This document shows, one piece after another, positions 1 through 9,120 of a stretch of 64,000 nucleotides of DNA (positions within the stretch are counted from its first letter, which is position 1; the number at the start of each line of letters is the position of its first letter). The notes beneath the pieces were generated by a model that saw only the letters and a list, made by a program, of their open reading frames with translations, ran no database searches and had not been told where the DNA came from. The stretch spans positions 62,001 to 126,000 of the forward strand of contig JAPDQB010000003.1 in assembly GCA_034506175.1 (NCBI GenBank), in the 5' to 3' direction. The translations under genes and the position numbers were made by a program. This DNA is from a candidate division KSB1 bacterium. Lineage in GTDB: Bacteria > Zhuqueibacterota > Zhuqueibacteria > Zhuqueibacterales > Zhuqueibacteraceae.

Positions 1-1
1 T

Positions 2-397
2 ACGCCGACCGAGCAAAAGTCGTATCAGGATAAAGTCGCGCAATTGCAAAAACAGTTGAACATCGACCAGCTTTACCGCCAGGGTTACACCGAGTATTTG
101 AACAAGAACTATTGCGCCGCCAAAGGCTTTTTTGCGCAGGCGCTGCAAACCGGCGGCAGCAACGCCAAGCTGCGGCAGGCTTATGACGATGCCGACGTGC
201 GCTGCAACGCCAAGCTGGGGCCGATTCCCGACAGTATTCGCCAGCGCTATCTCGAGGCCATCGGTTTGCTGAACAACGAAGATTATGCCGCGGCCCTGAA
301 GATTCTCGAAGAAATTCAGCCGCAGGATCGCTACAATCAGCGCATTCTCAGCGCCATCGATCAGGCGCGCGAGGGGTTGAAGAAGAACCAGAGGTAG
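2..397 (+). CDS. TPR-like repeat protein, C-terminal part (5' end outside window)
   Basis: The frame is open from the window edge to the TAA at 395-397, so only the last 131 residues are present and the start lies upstream. The sequence is helical and rich in Ala, Leu, Gln and Tyr. Two helix pairs resemble tetratricopeptide repeats (YRQGYTEYLNKNYCAAKGFF near residues 26-45 and YLEAIGLLNNEDYAAALKIL further on). TPR arrays mediate protein contacts, and the upstream part may carry another domain. It precedes the large signalling gene at 499 on the same strand. The partner is unknown. Confidence 0.6.
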   Translation, partial: TPTEQKSYQDKVAQLQKQLNIDQLYRQGYTEYLNKNYCAAKGFFAQALQTGGSNAKLRQAYDDADVRCNAKLGPIPDSIRQRYLEAIGLLNNEDYAAALKILEEIQPQDRYNQRILSAIDQAREGLKKNQR

Positions 398-435
398 ATT
401 TCCTTGAAATAAATTCTTGCACTTTTCAAAAAAAT

Positions 436-454
436 CCCGAATATTTATTTCGGG
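436..454 (+). terminator. Short stem-loop between TPR gene and signalling gene
   Basis: CCCGAA and TTCGGG pair around a 7-base AT loop, about 40 bases after the TPR gene stop. The run after it (tgagttttg) is only loosely T-rich, so this is a weak intrinsic terminator or a processing hairpin. Confidence 0.3.
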
Positions 455-498
455 TGAGTTTTGTTAAATCAACATTTTATTGGCCATAGGAGAAGCGG

Positions 499-3400
499 TT
501 GTTCAAAAGCGTGACGAAAGAGCAGCTCAAGGTACCTGCTCACATCGACTATCTTGCCGACCTGCGCGATTTTGTGACGCGCATCGGGAAGAAGCACGGC
601 TTCTCCGACCGGGTGATCAATGCCTTCAAGCTGGCGATCGACGAGGCCGGCACCAACGTCATGCGCCACGCTTACCGTGACGTGGGGGGCGAGGGTTTTA
701 TTACCATTCGCGCCATCGTCAAAACCAACAGCCTCACCATTTGTCTGATCGATCAGGGGAAATACTTCGACCCCAAGCACGTCAAGGATCCGGATTTACA
801 GCGCTACGTCGATATCGGCAAAAAAGGCGGACTGGGCATTTTCATCATGCGCCGCCTGATGGACGAGATCGATTATCGCAAAACCGAAGAAGGCAACGAG
901 CTGCGGCTCACCAAAAATCGCGACACGCCCGCGCAGACGACCAGGCTGCGCGGGCAGCTTCCCAAAGTCGCCAATGCCTTCAAAGCCATCCCGCTTTCGC
1001 TCAAGGCCAAATACTGGACGTGGACGACGCTTGCGCTCACCGGCATCATTGGCCTCGGCTACGGCTATTTTTTCTGGCAGGCGGCGGCGGAGGAAAGAAA
1101 ACAATTTTTCGACGATTTTCGTGGCGTCAGTGAGCCGATCAGCCGGGCGCTGAGCAATGCTTCCGGCATTTTCACCGATCCCAGCGGGGCGCAGGGATTG
1201 AAAGCGGTTCGGGAGATTTACAAAAGCGATGAAGTCCGGCGCATCGTTCACGAAATCGTGATCGTCGACTCGATGGATGCGATCATTGGCCATGTCGATT
1301 CTTCCCGGCTGATCGAAAGATTCGAGCTGCCGACAGATCGCACAGAAGTGCTGCCGAAAATTTTTGCTTACACAATACCCGATCCGAACAACCCGACAGC
1401 CGCGCCGGAAATTTATGATCAAATTCTGCCGCTCGGTTCCGGCCGTTTGCATATTCGCGTCCTCAGGGAGTCACTCGATCGCGGCATCAGGAGCCGGCGT
1501 TGGGCCTATGCGCGTGACGCATTGCTGTTGTTGGCGTTCAGCTCGGTGGGCACTTTTTTGCTTATTTATATTTTGATGAACCCCTTCCGCAAATTGGCGG
1601 ATTGGGTGCGCCGCGCCGATCACGGCGACATCGAAGACGAGATGGACATCGACGCCTCGACGGAAATCGGCGAGATCGCGCAGGCGTTTTCCGAGATCAC
1701 CAACAAATTCCGCGAGTCGCAGAAAAACCTCGCTGAGCAGGAGCGCCTGCAAAAAGAAATGCAAGTGGCGCAGGAGATTCAGCAAACGCTGCTGCCGAAC
1801 GAATTTCCGGATTTGGAAGGCTATGAAATTGCGAGTTATTACGAGGCGGCACGCGAAGTCGGCGGCGATTATTTTGATTTCGTCGAAGTCGACAAAGACA
1901 CGCTCGGCATCGTGGTGGCTGATGTCTCGGGGAAGGGCGTACCCGGCAGCCTGGTGATGACAATGATCCGGACGGCGCTACGCACCGAGGCGCGCGGCCT
2001 CAAAGACGCCGCCGAAGTGCTGTCACGCGTGAATGATTTCGTCATCGGCGACATGAAAAAAGGCATGTTCGTCACGGTTTTTTACGTGATCATCGACGGC
2101 AAGCACCGCCGCCTCAATTACGCCAGTGCCGGCCACAATCCGATGATTTTGTACCGGGCGTCGACGAAAAAGACGTATTATCTCAACCCCCGCGGCTTTC
2201 CCATCGGCATTCAATTGCACGAGAAAGACCTGTTCAAAAAATCGATTGAAAGCGACACCATCCAGTTGGCGGAAGATGACATTCTTTTGATTTACACCGA
2301 CGGCATTACCGAAGCCATGAACGCCAGGCGGGAGTTGTTTGGCGAAGAACGTTTGCTAAAAATCTTCCGCGACAGCGGGCATCTGCGGGTAAAACCTTTT
2401 GTTGAGCAAATCAAAGAGGAGATTCTTTCGTTCACCGAGGGCTTCCCGCAGTCGGATGACATTACGCTGGTGGCGATTCGGGAAAAAACTTCGCCGGAAA
2501 AAGAGGAGCTGCGGCGCGCCAAGGAAGCGCACACCAAAATTCTGGCGGGAGCGAGCATTCGCGAAGCCTGCGAGAGCGTCGGCATAACGACCTACGCTTA
2601 TTACAACAAATACAAAAAAGAATTTGAGGAAAAGGGCGCCGAGAATTACGAAATCGAAGCGGAGGTTTCGGTCGAAGCCAAGCATATTGCGATCGAAGAC
2701 AAAGTTAAAATTTACGATATTATCAAAAATCATCCGGAGTACGGCGCGAAACGCCTCAGCGAGGAGCTCAACACCGAAAAATACGGCTTTACGCTCATTT
2801 CCGAGAGCAAAATTTACGACGAGCTGGTGCGCAGCCGGTTGAACACGCGACAGTTGCGCGAGGCGTTTGTGGCGCGCGGTGGACGCACCCGTCGCCCGAT
2901 GAAGCAGCCGGGCACGCCGATGCTCACGCTCGACGGCAAGATCATTCTCGACACTGCCAGAGAGGTGCCGCGAGACGAAACGTTCGAGATGCCGTCGGAC
3001 GACCGGCGAAAATCTCGCCTCATCGGCACGCCGGACGATGATTCGGCTGTTGAAACCGTGCTGCCGACGCCGCTGGCGCCGGCGGTGGCGATGGCTCGCA
3101 GCGACAGCGCGACGGAGGAGCCGCCGCGCAAAGACATCGCGAAATCCGATATCGACGTTCGGACGCTGCAAACGCCGCTGGAGGAGCTTCTCGATAAAAA
3201 ACGCCGCGAAAGCGAATTCGCGTTTTTGCCGGACGAAAGCGGGCCCCGACTTGACGACGCCGAACCGCCGGTTGTACCACGCGATGAAAGCGCGCCGGAT
3301 CAGTATTTTGAGCAAAGCGAATTGCCGCCGGTGAGTTTGGACGAATCGCCCGACATGGATGAAACGCCCTCGCCGGGCCAGGCGGATGCCGTTTCGGACA

Positions 3401-4305
3401 AGCCGCCGGCCGGCATGTTGGAAATCAGTTTTGAAGATTTGTTCGCCGGGGGATCGATCTTGGAAGATCAATCCGGGCCTTCAATGATCGATGCGGATGA
3501 AACGCCGTTCGCCAGCGCGCCGTCGAAAGAAATTCAATCGGAGGGCGAGCCTGCCGAGGAAGAGGCGTCGTTTTTTGCAGTTGACGATATTTTGCGGCAG
3601 GAGCTTGACGGCAATTTCAGCAACTCGATCACCACGATCGACGATGACGGCACAACGGCTGCGCCGCACCATGATCACGCCGGGGCCACGCCGTCTGAAA
3701 TGGATTTGCCTTATGTCGACGTTCATGAAATTCTCCAACAAGACGGCGCAACCTCCAGCGTTCGGCTTGTCGATGAGCCAACCGCTGAGAACAAGGCGTC
3801 TGCCTCTGTCGCTCGCGAAAACGGCAATTCAAAAGAGGCGCGGACTGATTACGGCCGGCGCGAACCTCCCGCCGCGCCGGAACGCAAACGCGACGGCGTG
3901 AATGGCTTGGCGCCATCCCGGCGGCGTGAAGACGAGCGGGAGCATTTGTTGATTGCGGGATTGCGCCATTACAAAAATCAGCGGTTTCAGGAGGCCATCG
4001 CTGAATTCGAAAACGCCATTCGCCTGTATCCGGATTTCAAAGAGGCCTACAGCATTCTCGGCAACGCCTATTTTCGCAACCGCATGTTTGACGCCGCGGC
4101 GAAAGCCTACATGCGGGTCAAAGAGATGGATCCTTATGACACCACGGCGTATGAGAACATGGGGGTGATTTACGCCAATCGCGGCGATTTTTTGGATGCC
4201 ATCAAGGAATGGCAGCGGGTGCTGGAAATTGATCCCAATCGCGACGACATTCGTCGTAAAATCGAGCGCGCCAGCCGCATGCTGACACGCAAGGCCGTCG
4301 CATAA
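499..4305 (+). CDS. Multidomain partner-switch protein: HATPase kinase + HAMP + PP2C (RsbU/SpoIIE) phosphatase + HTH + TPR
   Basis: 1,268 residues. The TTG start follows TAGGAGAA. Residues 1-135 are an RsbW-like ATPase (N box near 46-59, DQG near 85-87, glycine box GGLGIF near 110-115). Membrane helices lie near 172-193 and 339-361, with a ~145-residue outer sensor region between them. HAMP and coiled coil cover ~360-430. A PP2C/SpoIIE domain covers ~430-660 (GGDYFDF, VVADVSGKG, SAGHNP, YTDGITEA, SDDITLV all present). Residues ~680-790 hold a transposase-type helix-turn-helix and a winged-helix-like unit. A long acidic, probably disordered linker (~800-1140) leads to TPRs (~1148-1265). By family knowledge it would phosphorylate and dephosphorylate STAS antagonists; the STAS gene at 4387 is the obvious partner. 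Kinase and phosphatase in one chain with DNA-binding-like units is unusual. Confidence 0.9.
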   Translation: MFKSVTKEQLKVPAHIDYLADLRDFVTRIGKKHGFSDRVINAFKLAIDEAGTNVMRHAYRDVGGEGFITIRAIVKTNSLTICLIDQGKYFDPKHVKDPDLQRYVDIGKKGGLGIFIMRRLMDEIDYRKTEEGNELRLTKNRDTPAQTTRLRGQLPKVANAFKAIPLSLKAKYWTWTTLALTGIIGLGYGYFFWQAAAEERKQFFDDFRGVSEPISRALSNASGIFTDPSGAQGLKAVREIYKSDEVRRIVHEIVIVDSMDAIIGHVDSSRLIERFELPTDRTEVLPKIFAYTIPDPNNPTAAPEIYDQILPLGSGRLHIRVLRESLDRGIRSRRWAYARDALLLLAFSSVGTFLLIYILMNPFRKLADWVRRADHGDIEDEMDIDASTEIGEIAQAFSEITNKFRESQKNLAEQERLQKEMQVAQEIQQTLLPNEFPDLEGYEIASYYEAAREVGGDYFDFVEVDKDTLGIVVADVSGKGVPGSLVMTMIRTALRTEARGLKDAAEVLSRVNDFVIGDMKKGMFVTVFYVIIDGKHRRLNYASAGHNPMILYRASTKKTYYLNPRGFPIGIQLHEKDLFKKSIESDTIQLAEDDILLIYTDGITEAMNARRELFGEERLLKIFRDSGHLRVKPFVEQIKEEILSFTEGFPQSDDITLVAIREKTSPEKEELRRAKEAHTKILAGASIREACESVGITTYAYYNKYKKEFEEKGAENYEIEAEVSVEAKHIAIEDKVKIYDIIKNHPEYGAKRLSEELNTEKYGFTLISESKIYDELVRSRLNTRQLREAFVARGGRTRRPMKQPGTPMLTLDGKIILDTAREVPRDETFEMPSDDRRKSRLIGTPDDDSAVETVLPTPLAPAVAMARSDSATEEPPRKDIAKSDIDVRTLQTPLEELLDKKRRESEFAFLPDESGPRLDDAEPPVVPRDESAPDQYFEQSELPPVSLDESPDMDETPSPGQADAVSDKPPAGMLEISFEDLFAGGSILEDQSGPSMIDADETPFASAPSKEIQSEGEPAEEEASFFAVDDILRQELDGNFSNSITTIDDDGTTAAPHHDHAGATPSEMDLPYVDVHEILQQDGATSSVRLVDEPTAENKASASVARENGNSKEARTDYGRREPPAAPERKRDGVNGLAPSRRREDEREHLLIAGLRHYKNQRFQEAIAEFENAIRLYPDFKEAYSILGNAYFRNRMFDAAAKAYMRVKEMDPYDTTAYENMGVIYANRGDFLDAIKEWQRVLEIDPNRDDIRRKIERASRMLTRKAVA

Positions 4306-4312
4306 ATTTGTA

Positions 4313-4341
4313 TTGACTTTTATTTAATCCCCATGTATATT
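4313..4341 (+). promoter_or_regulatory. Sigma70-type promoter for the STAS gene
   Basis: TTGACT (4313-4318), a 17-base spacer and TATATT (4336-4341) lie 46 bases before the STAS start codon. The boxes are close to consensus and the spacing is ideal, so the STAS gene can be expressed apart from the large gene upstream. Confidence 0.65.
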
Positions 4342-4386
4342 GCTAAATCGAGTTGGTGTGTGGTTCGAAAGTATCAGGAGTGAACC

Positions 4387-5091
4387 ATGGAAGGTATTCA
4401 GGTGTCCGTAGAAAAAGCAGGTTTGCACAACAATATCGCCGTGATCAAGGTCGGCGGCTATATCGACACAACGACGTCGGCCGAGTTGGAGCATTCTTTG
4501 GATGCCCTGCTCAAGGCGGGAACTTATAATATTATCATCGATCTCGGCAACGTCGATTATATCAGCAGCGCCGGATGGGGCATTTTCATCAGCGAAATCA
4601 AAGGCATTCGCGAAAAAGGCGGCGATTTGAAGCTGGTCCGCATGATTCCCGATGTCTACGAGGTTTTCGAGCTGTTGGAGTTCCATTATATTTTGCGCGC
4701 GTTCGATACCATCGAAGAAGCCGTCGGCGATTTCGATCGCGGCGGCATGGCCGCCTCTTACAGCAAACCCCAGCCGGCGGCAGTGCATCATGCCACGGCG
4801 AAAAGCGACGGCCATGGCCGCGGCGTGGTGACGCCAACCGGCCGTTCCGAATACACCACAGCGGAGGCGTTCGCGCCGATGCCGGAGGCCAGAACGGTGA
4901 GCAGCTTGGACGAAAAAATCCGCCAAATCATCCGCGATAATCCGGAAGCCGGTACGCTGAAAATCAAACAAATGCTCAGCACCCCGCGCTACGGCGGCTT
5001 AAAAATAAGCTGGTGGGACGTTCGGCGGCGCTTGAAGGATTTGGGTCTTGATTCCAAATCCAAGCGGCTGGAATATTACAAAAGTGTGTAA
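4387..5091 (+). CDS. STAS-domain anti-sigma factor antagonist with C-terminal winged-helix-like unit
   Basis: 234 residues, ATG start after CAGGAGTGAACC. Residues ~5-115 are a STAS domain of the SpoIIAA/RsbV type; the loop VDYISSAGWG near residues 56-65 carries the serine region that is phosphorylated in this family. A low-complexity linker (~118-165) follows. Residues ~172-234 form a helical unit (EKIRQIIRDNPEAG, then KIKQML, WWDVRRRLKDLGL) resembling the segment at residues 734-788 of the upstream phosphatase gene and the winged helix of IS3-type transposases. It probably works with the 499 gene in a partner switch. Whether the C-terminal unit binds DNA or protein is not known. Confidence 0.88.
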   Translation: MEGIQVSVEKAGLHNNIAVIKVGGYIDTTTSAELEHSLDALLKAGTYNIIIDLGNVDYISSAGWGIFISEIKGIREKGGDLKLVRMIPDVYEVFELLEFHYILRAFDTIEEAVGDFDRGGMAASYSKPQPAAVHHATAKSDGHGRGVVTPTGRSEYTTAEAFAPMPEARTVSSLDEKIRQIIRDNPEAGTLKIKQMLSTPRYGGLKISWWDVRRRLKDLGLDSKSKRLEYYKSV

Positions 5092-5119
5092 GAAGAGAAA
5101 AGTTTTTCATGGGCTTGTG

Positions 5120-5175
5120 CCCCTGTCATCGTGATCCCGGCTTTGAAGGCAAGCCGGACGCGGGCAGGGGTTTTT
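5120..5175 (+). terminator. Intrinsic terminator after the STAS gene
   Basis: A nested hairpin: CCCCTG (5120-5125) pairs with CAGGGG (5165-5170), and an inner CCGGCTT pairs with AAGCCGG. It is followed by TTTTT, 29 bases after the STAS stop codon. Confidence 0.6.
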
Positions 5176-5199
5176 AGTTTGATGGCGGAAATTTTCTTG

Positions 5200-5228
5200 T
5201 TGCGAACTTGTGAAAAATGTGATACTTT
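5200..5228 (+). promoter_or_regulatory. Possible promoter for isocitrate dehydrogenase
   Basis: TTGCGA (5200-5205), a 17-base spacer and TACTTT (5223-5228) lie about 90 bases before the icd start codon and just after the preceding terminator. The boxes match consensus only in part. Confidence 0.35.
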
Positions 5229-5317
5229 TGGGATATGAAAGTTGCGCCCGTAACTGACGTGAAAGCGCGATTGATTGCAAGACCAAATCTAATTACAACA
5301 ACCTTGTGAGGAGCGCG

Positions 5318-6565
5318 ATGGAAAAGTACACGCATTTAAACCCACCTCAACGCGGAGAAAAAATTCAAATGAAAAACGGCCGGCTTGTGGTGCCGGATCA
5401 GCCGGTCATTCCTTTTATTGAAGGCGACGGCACCGGGCCGGATATTTGGCGCGCCAGTCAAATGGTGTTCGATGCGGCGGTGACCAAAGCCTACAGCGGC
5501 AAGCGCCGCATTGTTTGGTTTGAAGTTTTTGCCGGCGAAAAAGCATTGCAAGTTTATGGCGAGAACGTCTGGTTGCCGGACGATACGCTGGCGGCGGTGA
5601 AAGAACATTTCGTCGCGATCAAGGGCCCGCTGACCACGCCGGTCGGCGGCGGCATTCGCAGCTTGAACGTCGCCCTGCGCCAGATGATGGACCTTTACGT
5701 CTGCCTGCGGCCGGTGCGTTATTTTCAGGGCGTGCCCTCGCCGGTGAAGCGGCCGGAGCTGGTCGATATGGTCATCTTCCGCGAGAACACCGAAGACATT
5801 TACGCCGGCATCGAGTACATGTCCGGCACGCCCGAAGCGAAAAAAGTCATCGCCTGGCTGCAAACCGAAATGGGCGTCAAGAAAATTAGGTTTCCTGAAA
5901 CGTCCAGTATCGGCATCAAACCGGTCTCCAGCGAAGGCAGCAAGCGTTTGATTCGCGCCGCCATTCGCTATGCCATCGCGCATCACCGCAAATCCGTGAC
6001 ATTGGTGCACAAGGGCAACATCATGAAATTCACCGAAGGCGCGTTTCGTGATTGGGGCTATCAGATCGCCAAAGAGGAGTTTGGCGGGGTTGAGATTAAT
6101 GGCGGGCCCTGGCTCAAGCTGCCTGACGGCATCGTGATCAAAGACGTTATTGCCGACGCCTTCTTGCAGCAAATTCTCACGCGCCCGGCAGAGTACGACG
6201 TCATCGCCACGATGAATCTCAACGGCGATTATATCTCCGATGCGCTGGCCGCACAGGTCGGCGGCATCGGCATCGCGCCTGGCGCCAACATCAATTACGA
6301 CAGCGGTTACGCCATTTTCGAAGCCACGCACGGCACCGCGCCCAAATACGCCGGCCAGGACAAGGTCAATCCCGGCTCGGTGATTCTTTCCGGCGTGATG
6401 ATGCTCGACTATCTCGGCTGGACCGAAGCCGCGCGCCTGATCGAAACGGCGATGGAAAAAACCATTCAGCAAAAAGTCGTCACGTATGATTTTGCCCGCT
6501 TGATGGAAGGCGCGAAAGAGGTGAAGTGCTCGGAGTTTGTCAAGGCGATTGTTGGGAATATGTAA
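5318..6565 (+). CDS. icd: NADP-type isocitrate dehydrogenase
   Basis: 415 residues, converting isocitrate to 2-oxoglutarate and CO2 in the TCA cycle. Family motifs: [10 protein letters not shown] near the N-terminus, [13 protein letters not shown] (substrate loop with the serine that is phosphorylated in E. coli Icd), [33 protein letters not shown] and [14 protein letters not shown]. The cofactor region [19 protein letters not shown] matches NADP-dependent enzymes. I chose the ATG at 5318 because TGAGGAG (5307-5313) sits at the right distance; an in-frame GTG at 5306 would place the ribosome site inside the gene. It stands alone, between a terminator and small ORFs. Confidence 0.96.
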   Translation: MEKYTHLNPPQRGEKIQMKNGRLVVPDQPVIPFIEGDGTGPDIWRASQMVFDAAVTKAYSGKRRIVWFEVFAGEKALQVYGENVWLPDDTLAAVKEHFVAIKGPLTTPVGGGIRSLNVALRQMMDLYVCLRPVRYFQGVPSPVKRPELVDMVIFRENTEDIYAGIEYMSGTPEAKKVIAWLQTEMGVKKIRFPETSSIGIKPVSSEGSKRLIRAAIRYAIAHHRKSVTLVHKGNIMKFTEGAFRDWGYQIAKEEFGGVEINGGPWLKLPDGIVIKDVIADAFLQQILTRPAEYDVIATMNLNGDYISDALAAQVGGIGIAPGANINYDSGYAIFEATHGTAPKYAGQDKVNPGSVILSGVMMLDYLGWTEAARLIETAMEKTIQQKVVTYDFARLMEGAKEVKCSEFVKAIVGNM

Positions 6566-6691
6566 ACACAGGCAGTTGATAAGTAAAAAAGCGCGAAGAT
6601 TTAGGACAGGAAGGCGCTGGTAGATAATCGCACAATTTCCGAGTCGCTTTTATGAAACGCAAACTAAAAACTTCGACAGTAGAGAAATTTT

Positions 6692-6811
6692 GTGACGTTT
6701 TCATTATTTGTTAAAGGCCTTGTTAGTTGGGCCGAAACACTCGCCGGGGTTGGCGGTGGTATTTTTATAGTTTTGTGGGGTTTGTACATCTATAACAAAT
6801 ATGGAGAATAA
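6692..6811 (+). CDS. Tiny single-span membrane protein (39 aa)
   Basis: GTG start, an in-frame stop just upstream, TAA at 6809-6811. The product has an amphipathic start (FSLFVKGLVSWAETL) and a hydrophobic stretch (GVGGGIFIVLWGLYIY) ending in NKYGE. Its last codons overlap the GGAG ribosome site of the next tiny ORF, which suggests coupled translation. No strong ribosome site is seen for this one. I do not recognise the family; small subunits of membrane complexes look like this. Confidence 0.45.
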   Translation: MTFSLFVKGLVSWAETLAGVGGGIFIVLWGLYIYNKYGE

Positions 6812-6815
6812 ATTT

Positions 6816-6938
6816 ATGTCAGTCGGACAAACTTATCTTTTGGTAATGGGGATCGTTATTCTTTTTGCCCTCCTTGGCGGTTTTTATATCATGTGGAATG
6901 CCAGAGAGGAAAAGCAGAAAAAGAGCAAGGCCACTTGA
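6816..6938 (+). CDS. Tiny single-span membrane protein (40 aa) with Lys-rich tail
   Basis: ATG start with GGAG (6803-6806) upstream and a spacing of about 10. One membrane helix (YLLVMGIVILFALLGGFYIM) is followed by a charged tail (NAREEKQKKSKAT). This layout places the tail in the cytoplasm by the positive-inside rule. It is the best supported of three consecutive tiny ORFs between icd and guaA. Function unknown. Confidence 0.55.
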   Translation: MSVGQTYLLVMGIVILFALLGGFYIMWNAREEKQKKSKAT

Positions 6939-7016
6939 ACGAGAGACTCCATAAAATCATGTTTCAGGGAGGGTATGCCATAAAAACCCCGGATCAAATA
7001 GCGATGTGGTATTTGA

Positions 7017-7103
7017 TTGCGTTGGGAATGGTTTTTGATTTTTGCCATTGCATCGGCATTGTTTGTGATATGGAGCAGCAAAAAAGGCAAAAAAGCTTCT
7101 TAA
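7017..7103 (+). CDS. Tiny single-span membrane protein (28 aa) with Lys-rich tail
   Basis: TTG start directly after an in-frame TGA; it ends at TAA 7101-7103, seven bases before the guaA ATG. The peptide starts MRWEW, has a short hydrophobic span ([14 protein letters not shown]) and ends SSKKGKKAS, the same hydrophobic-then-lysine plan as its two upstream neighbours. The ribosome site is poor, so support comes from composition and repeated layout. Confidence 0.35.
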   Translation: MRWEWFLIFAIASALFVIWSSKKGKKAS

Positions 7104-7110
7104 CCTCGTT

Positions 7111-8655
7111 ATGTCAAGTCGCGACTTCATTCTCATCATCGATTTCGGCTCGCAATACACGCAGCTCATCGCCCGGCGTGTGCGGGAGCTGGGCGTCTAT
7201 TCCGAGATCAAATCGTGTTACACGCCGGTTGACGAGTTGCTGCGTGTTCCGCCCTCCGGCATTATTTTTTCCGGCGGGCCCAATTCCGTTTATGATTCCG
7301 GCGCGCCGGGCATCGATGCGAAAATTTTTCAACACGGGACGCCGATTCTCGGCGTTTGTTACGGCCAGCAGTTGATGACGCATTTGCTCGGCGGCAAGGT
7401 GGTTTCCGCGCCGGGGCGGGAATATGGCTCGGCGCAATTGCAAATCACAACGCCGGATCTGCTCTTTCAAAACGTGAATCAGACGACCACGGTTTGGATG
7501 AGTCACGGCGATTTTGTCGAGACCTTGCCTTCCGGCTTTGTGGCGCTGGCGACAACCGCCAACTCGCCGTTCGCCGCGATTGCCCATCTGCAAAAAAAGC
7601 TTTTTGGCATTCAGTTTCATCCCGAAGTCGCGCACACCGCCGAGGGCCGGCAAATTTTGCATAATTTTGTTTTTGGCATTTGCGGCTGCTCGGCGAGCTG
7701 GTCACCGGAAAATTTTGTCGAAGCCGCCGTGCGCAAAATTCGCGAGCAGGTCGGCGATGCACAAGTCATCTGCGGGCTTTCCGGCGGTGTCGATTCGGCG
7801 GTGACGGCAAAACTCTTGCAGCGCGCCATCGGCAAGCAACTGCACTGCGTCTTTGTCGATCACGGCCTTCTGCGCAAAAGCGAGGGGGCGCAAATTCGCA
7901 CGACGTTTTCGGAGCATTTCGGCGAGGCGTTCATCGCGGTCGAAGCCTCGTCGCTATTTTTGGAAAAACTGCGCGGCGTCGTCGACCCCGAAAGCAAGCG
8001 CAAAATCATCGGCGAGCTGTACATTCGCGTGTTTGAAACCGAAGCGAAAAAAATATCCGGTGTCAAATTTCTCGCGCAGGGCACGCTGTATCCTGATGTG
8101 ATTGAAAGCGTCTCGCCGCGTGGCGGCCCGTCGGCGACGATCAAAACGCATCACAACGTCGGCGGCTTGCCGGAGAAAATGCACTTGCAGCTCGTCGAGC
8201 CGCTGCGCGAGCTTTTTAAAGACGAGGTGCGCCACTGCGGTCGTGCCCTCGGTTTGCCGGAAAGCATTCTCGGGCGGCATCCTTTTCCCGGCCCCGGCTT
8301 GGCGGTGCGCATTTTGGGCGAAGTTACGCCGGAACGCTTGAGCTTGCTGCGCGAAGCCGATGCGATTTTTATTGAAGAATTAAAACGCAGCGGCTGGTAC
8401 GATCAAGTGTGGCAAGCCTTCGCGGTGTTGTTGCCAGTGCAATCAGTCGGCGTCATGGGCGACAACCGCACGTATGAAATGACCATCGCGTTGCGCGCGG
8501 TCAATTCGGTGGACGGCATGACGGCGGATTGGGCAAAACTTCCGCATGAGTTGCTGGCGCAAGTTTCTTCGCGGATCACCAACGAAGTTCGTGGCGTCAA
8601 TCGCGTCGTCTACGACATCAGCTCAAAACCACCGAGCACGATTGAGTGGGAGTAA
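7111..8655 (+). CDS. guaA: GMP synthase (glutamine-hydrolysing)
   Basis: 514 residues, the usual length. It aminates XMP to GMP with glutamine and ATP, the last step of guanine nucleotide synthesis. The class I glutamine amidotransferase domain fills ~7-190, with Cys83 in GVCYGQQ and His170/Glu172 in FHPEV completing the triad. The ATP pyrophosphatase P-loop [10 protein letters not shown] begins near residue 222. The dimerisation domain includes [14 protein letters not shown] and ends [18 protein letters not shown], the standard C-terminus. The ATG lies seven bases after the last tiny ORF. No strong ribosome site is seen. Confidence 0.97.
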   Translation: MSSRDFILIIDFGSQYTQLIARRVRELGVYSEIKSCYTPVDELLRVPPSGIIFSGGPNSVYDSGAPGIDAKIFQHGTPILGVCYGQQLMTHLLGGKVVSAPGREYGSAQLQITTPDLLFQNVNQTTTVWMSHGDFVETLPSGFVALATTANSPFAAIAHLQKKLFGIQFHPEVAHTAEGRQILHNFVFGICGCSASWSPENFVEAAVRKIREQVGDAQVICGLSGGVDSAVTAKLLQRAIGKQLHCVFVDHGLLRKSEGAQIRTTFSEHFGEAFIAVEASSLFLEKLRGVVDPESKRKIIGELYIRVFETEAKKISGVKFLAQGTLYPDVIESVSPRGGPSATIKTHHNVGGLPEKMHLQLVEPLRELFKDEVRHCGRALGLPESILGRHPFPGPGLAVRILGEVTPERLSLLREADAIFIEELKRSGWYDQVWQAFAVLLPVQSVGVMGDNRTYEMTIALRAVNSVDGMTADWAKLPHELLAQVSSRITNEVRGVNRVVYDISSKPPSTIEWE

Positions 8656-8814
8656 CCTGAAAAAGGCCGTTGTCGTTGAATTTTTTCTTGCATTTTTAGC
8701 GGGGAGTTCATATTTTCCCGACGGATCAGTGGCCGCGATGGGTTATGCTGCCGCAAAATTCAAAATCGAATTTGTTTTAAGTTGCCGCCAAAAACTTGAG
8801 ATGACCTAGGCGAT

Positions 8815-9060
8815 ATGAAAATCTCGATACCGCAAAATTCAGGCGTTGATTCATCTCAATCCGCTCATTTTAAAGAAAAGCTTTTGCAGAACGGCGGACA
8901 GGAGGATGGATTTGCCAATCAAAATCATATTCATCCACAATATGGTTTGGGAAAGTGCTACGGGAATAATGGATGGTGCGGCTGCGGGCAATTTCAAGAG
9001 CAGCCAGGAAATAGCTGGTGGTGCAAGTGCGGCCATCATTATGATGATCATGGCTCATGA
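8815..9060 (+). CDS. Small Cys/His/Trp-rich protein, unknown
   Basis: 81 residues from an ATG. The N-terminal half is polar (Ser, Gln, Asn). The C-terminal half carries WCGCGQF and WWCKCGHHYDDH, two related Cys-x-Cys units in a Gly/Asn/Gln-rich setting, with a further Cys at KCYGNN. Such spacing could bind a metal or be a precursor-peptide core, but no modifying enzyme is next to it. The ribosome site is weak (CTAGGCG). The other strand also has an open frame here, so this may be chance; the ordered Cys pairs favour this strand. Confidence 0.4.
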   Translation: MKISIPQNSGVDSSQSAHFKEKLLQNGGQEDGFANQNHIHPQYGLGKCYGNNGWCGCGQFQEQPGNSWWCKCGHHYDDHGS

Positions 9061-9120
9061 AAGCCAGCACACGTAAAAAACTTCATACATTGAGGATCTT
9101 GTAAAACAGGAGGAATGACC

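Noticed and set aside
5336-6472. 378-codon open frame opposite icd
   Set aside because: Antisense shadow with the same skewed composition and no ribosome site.
9061-9120. Possible glmS ribozyme upstream of glmS
   Set aside because: The leader is short and none of the conserved ribozyme core was recognised.
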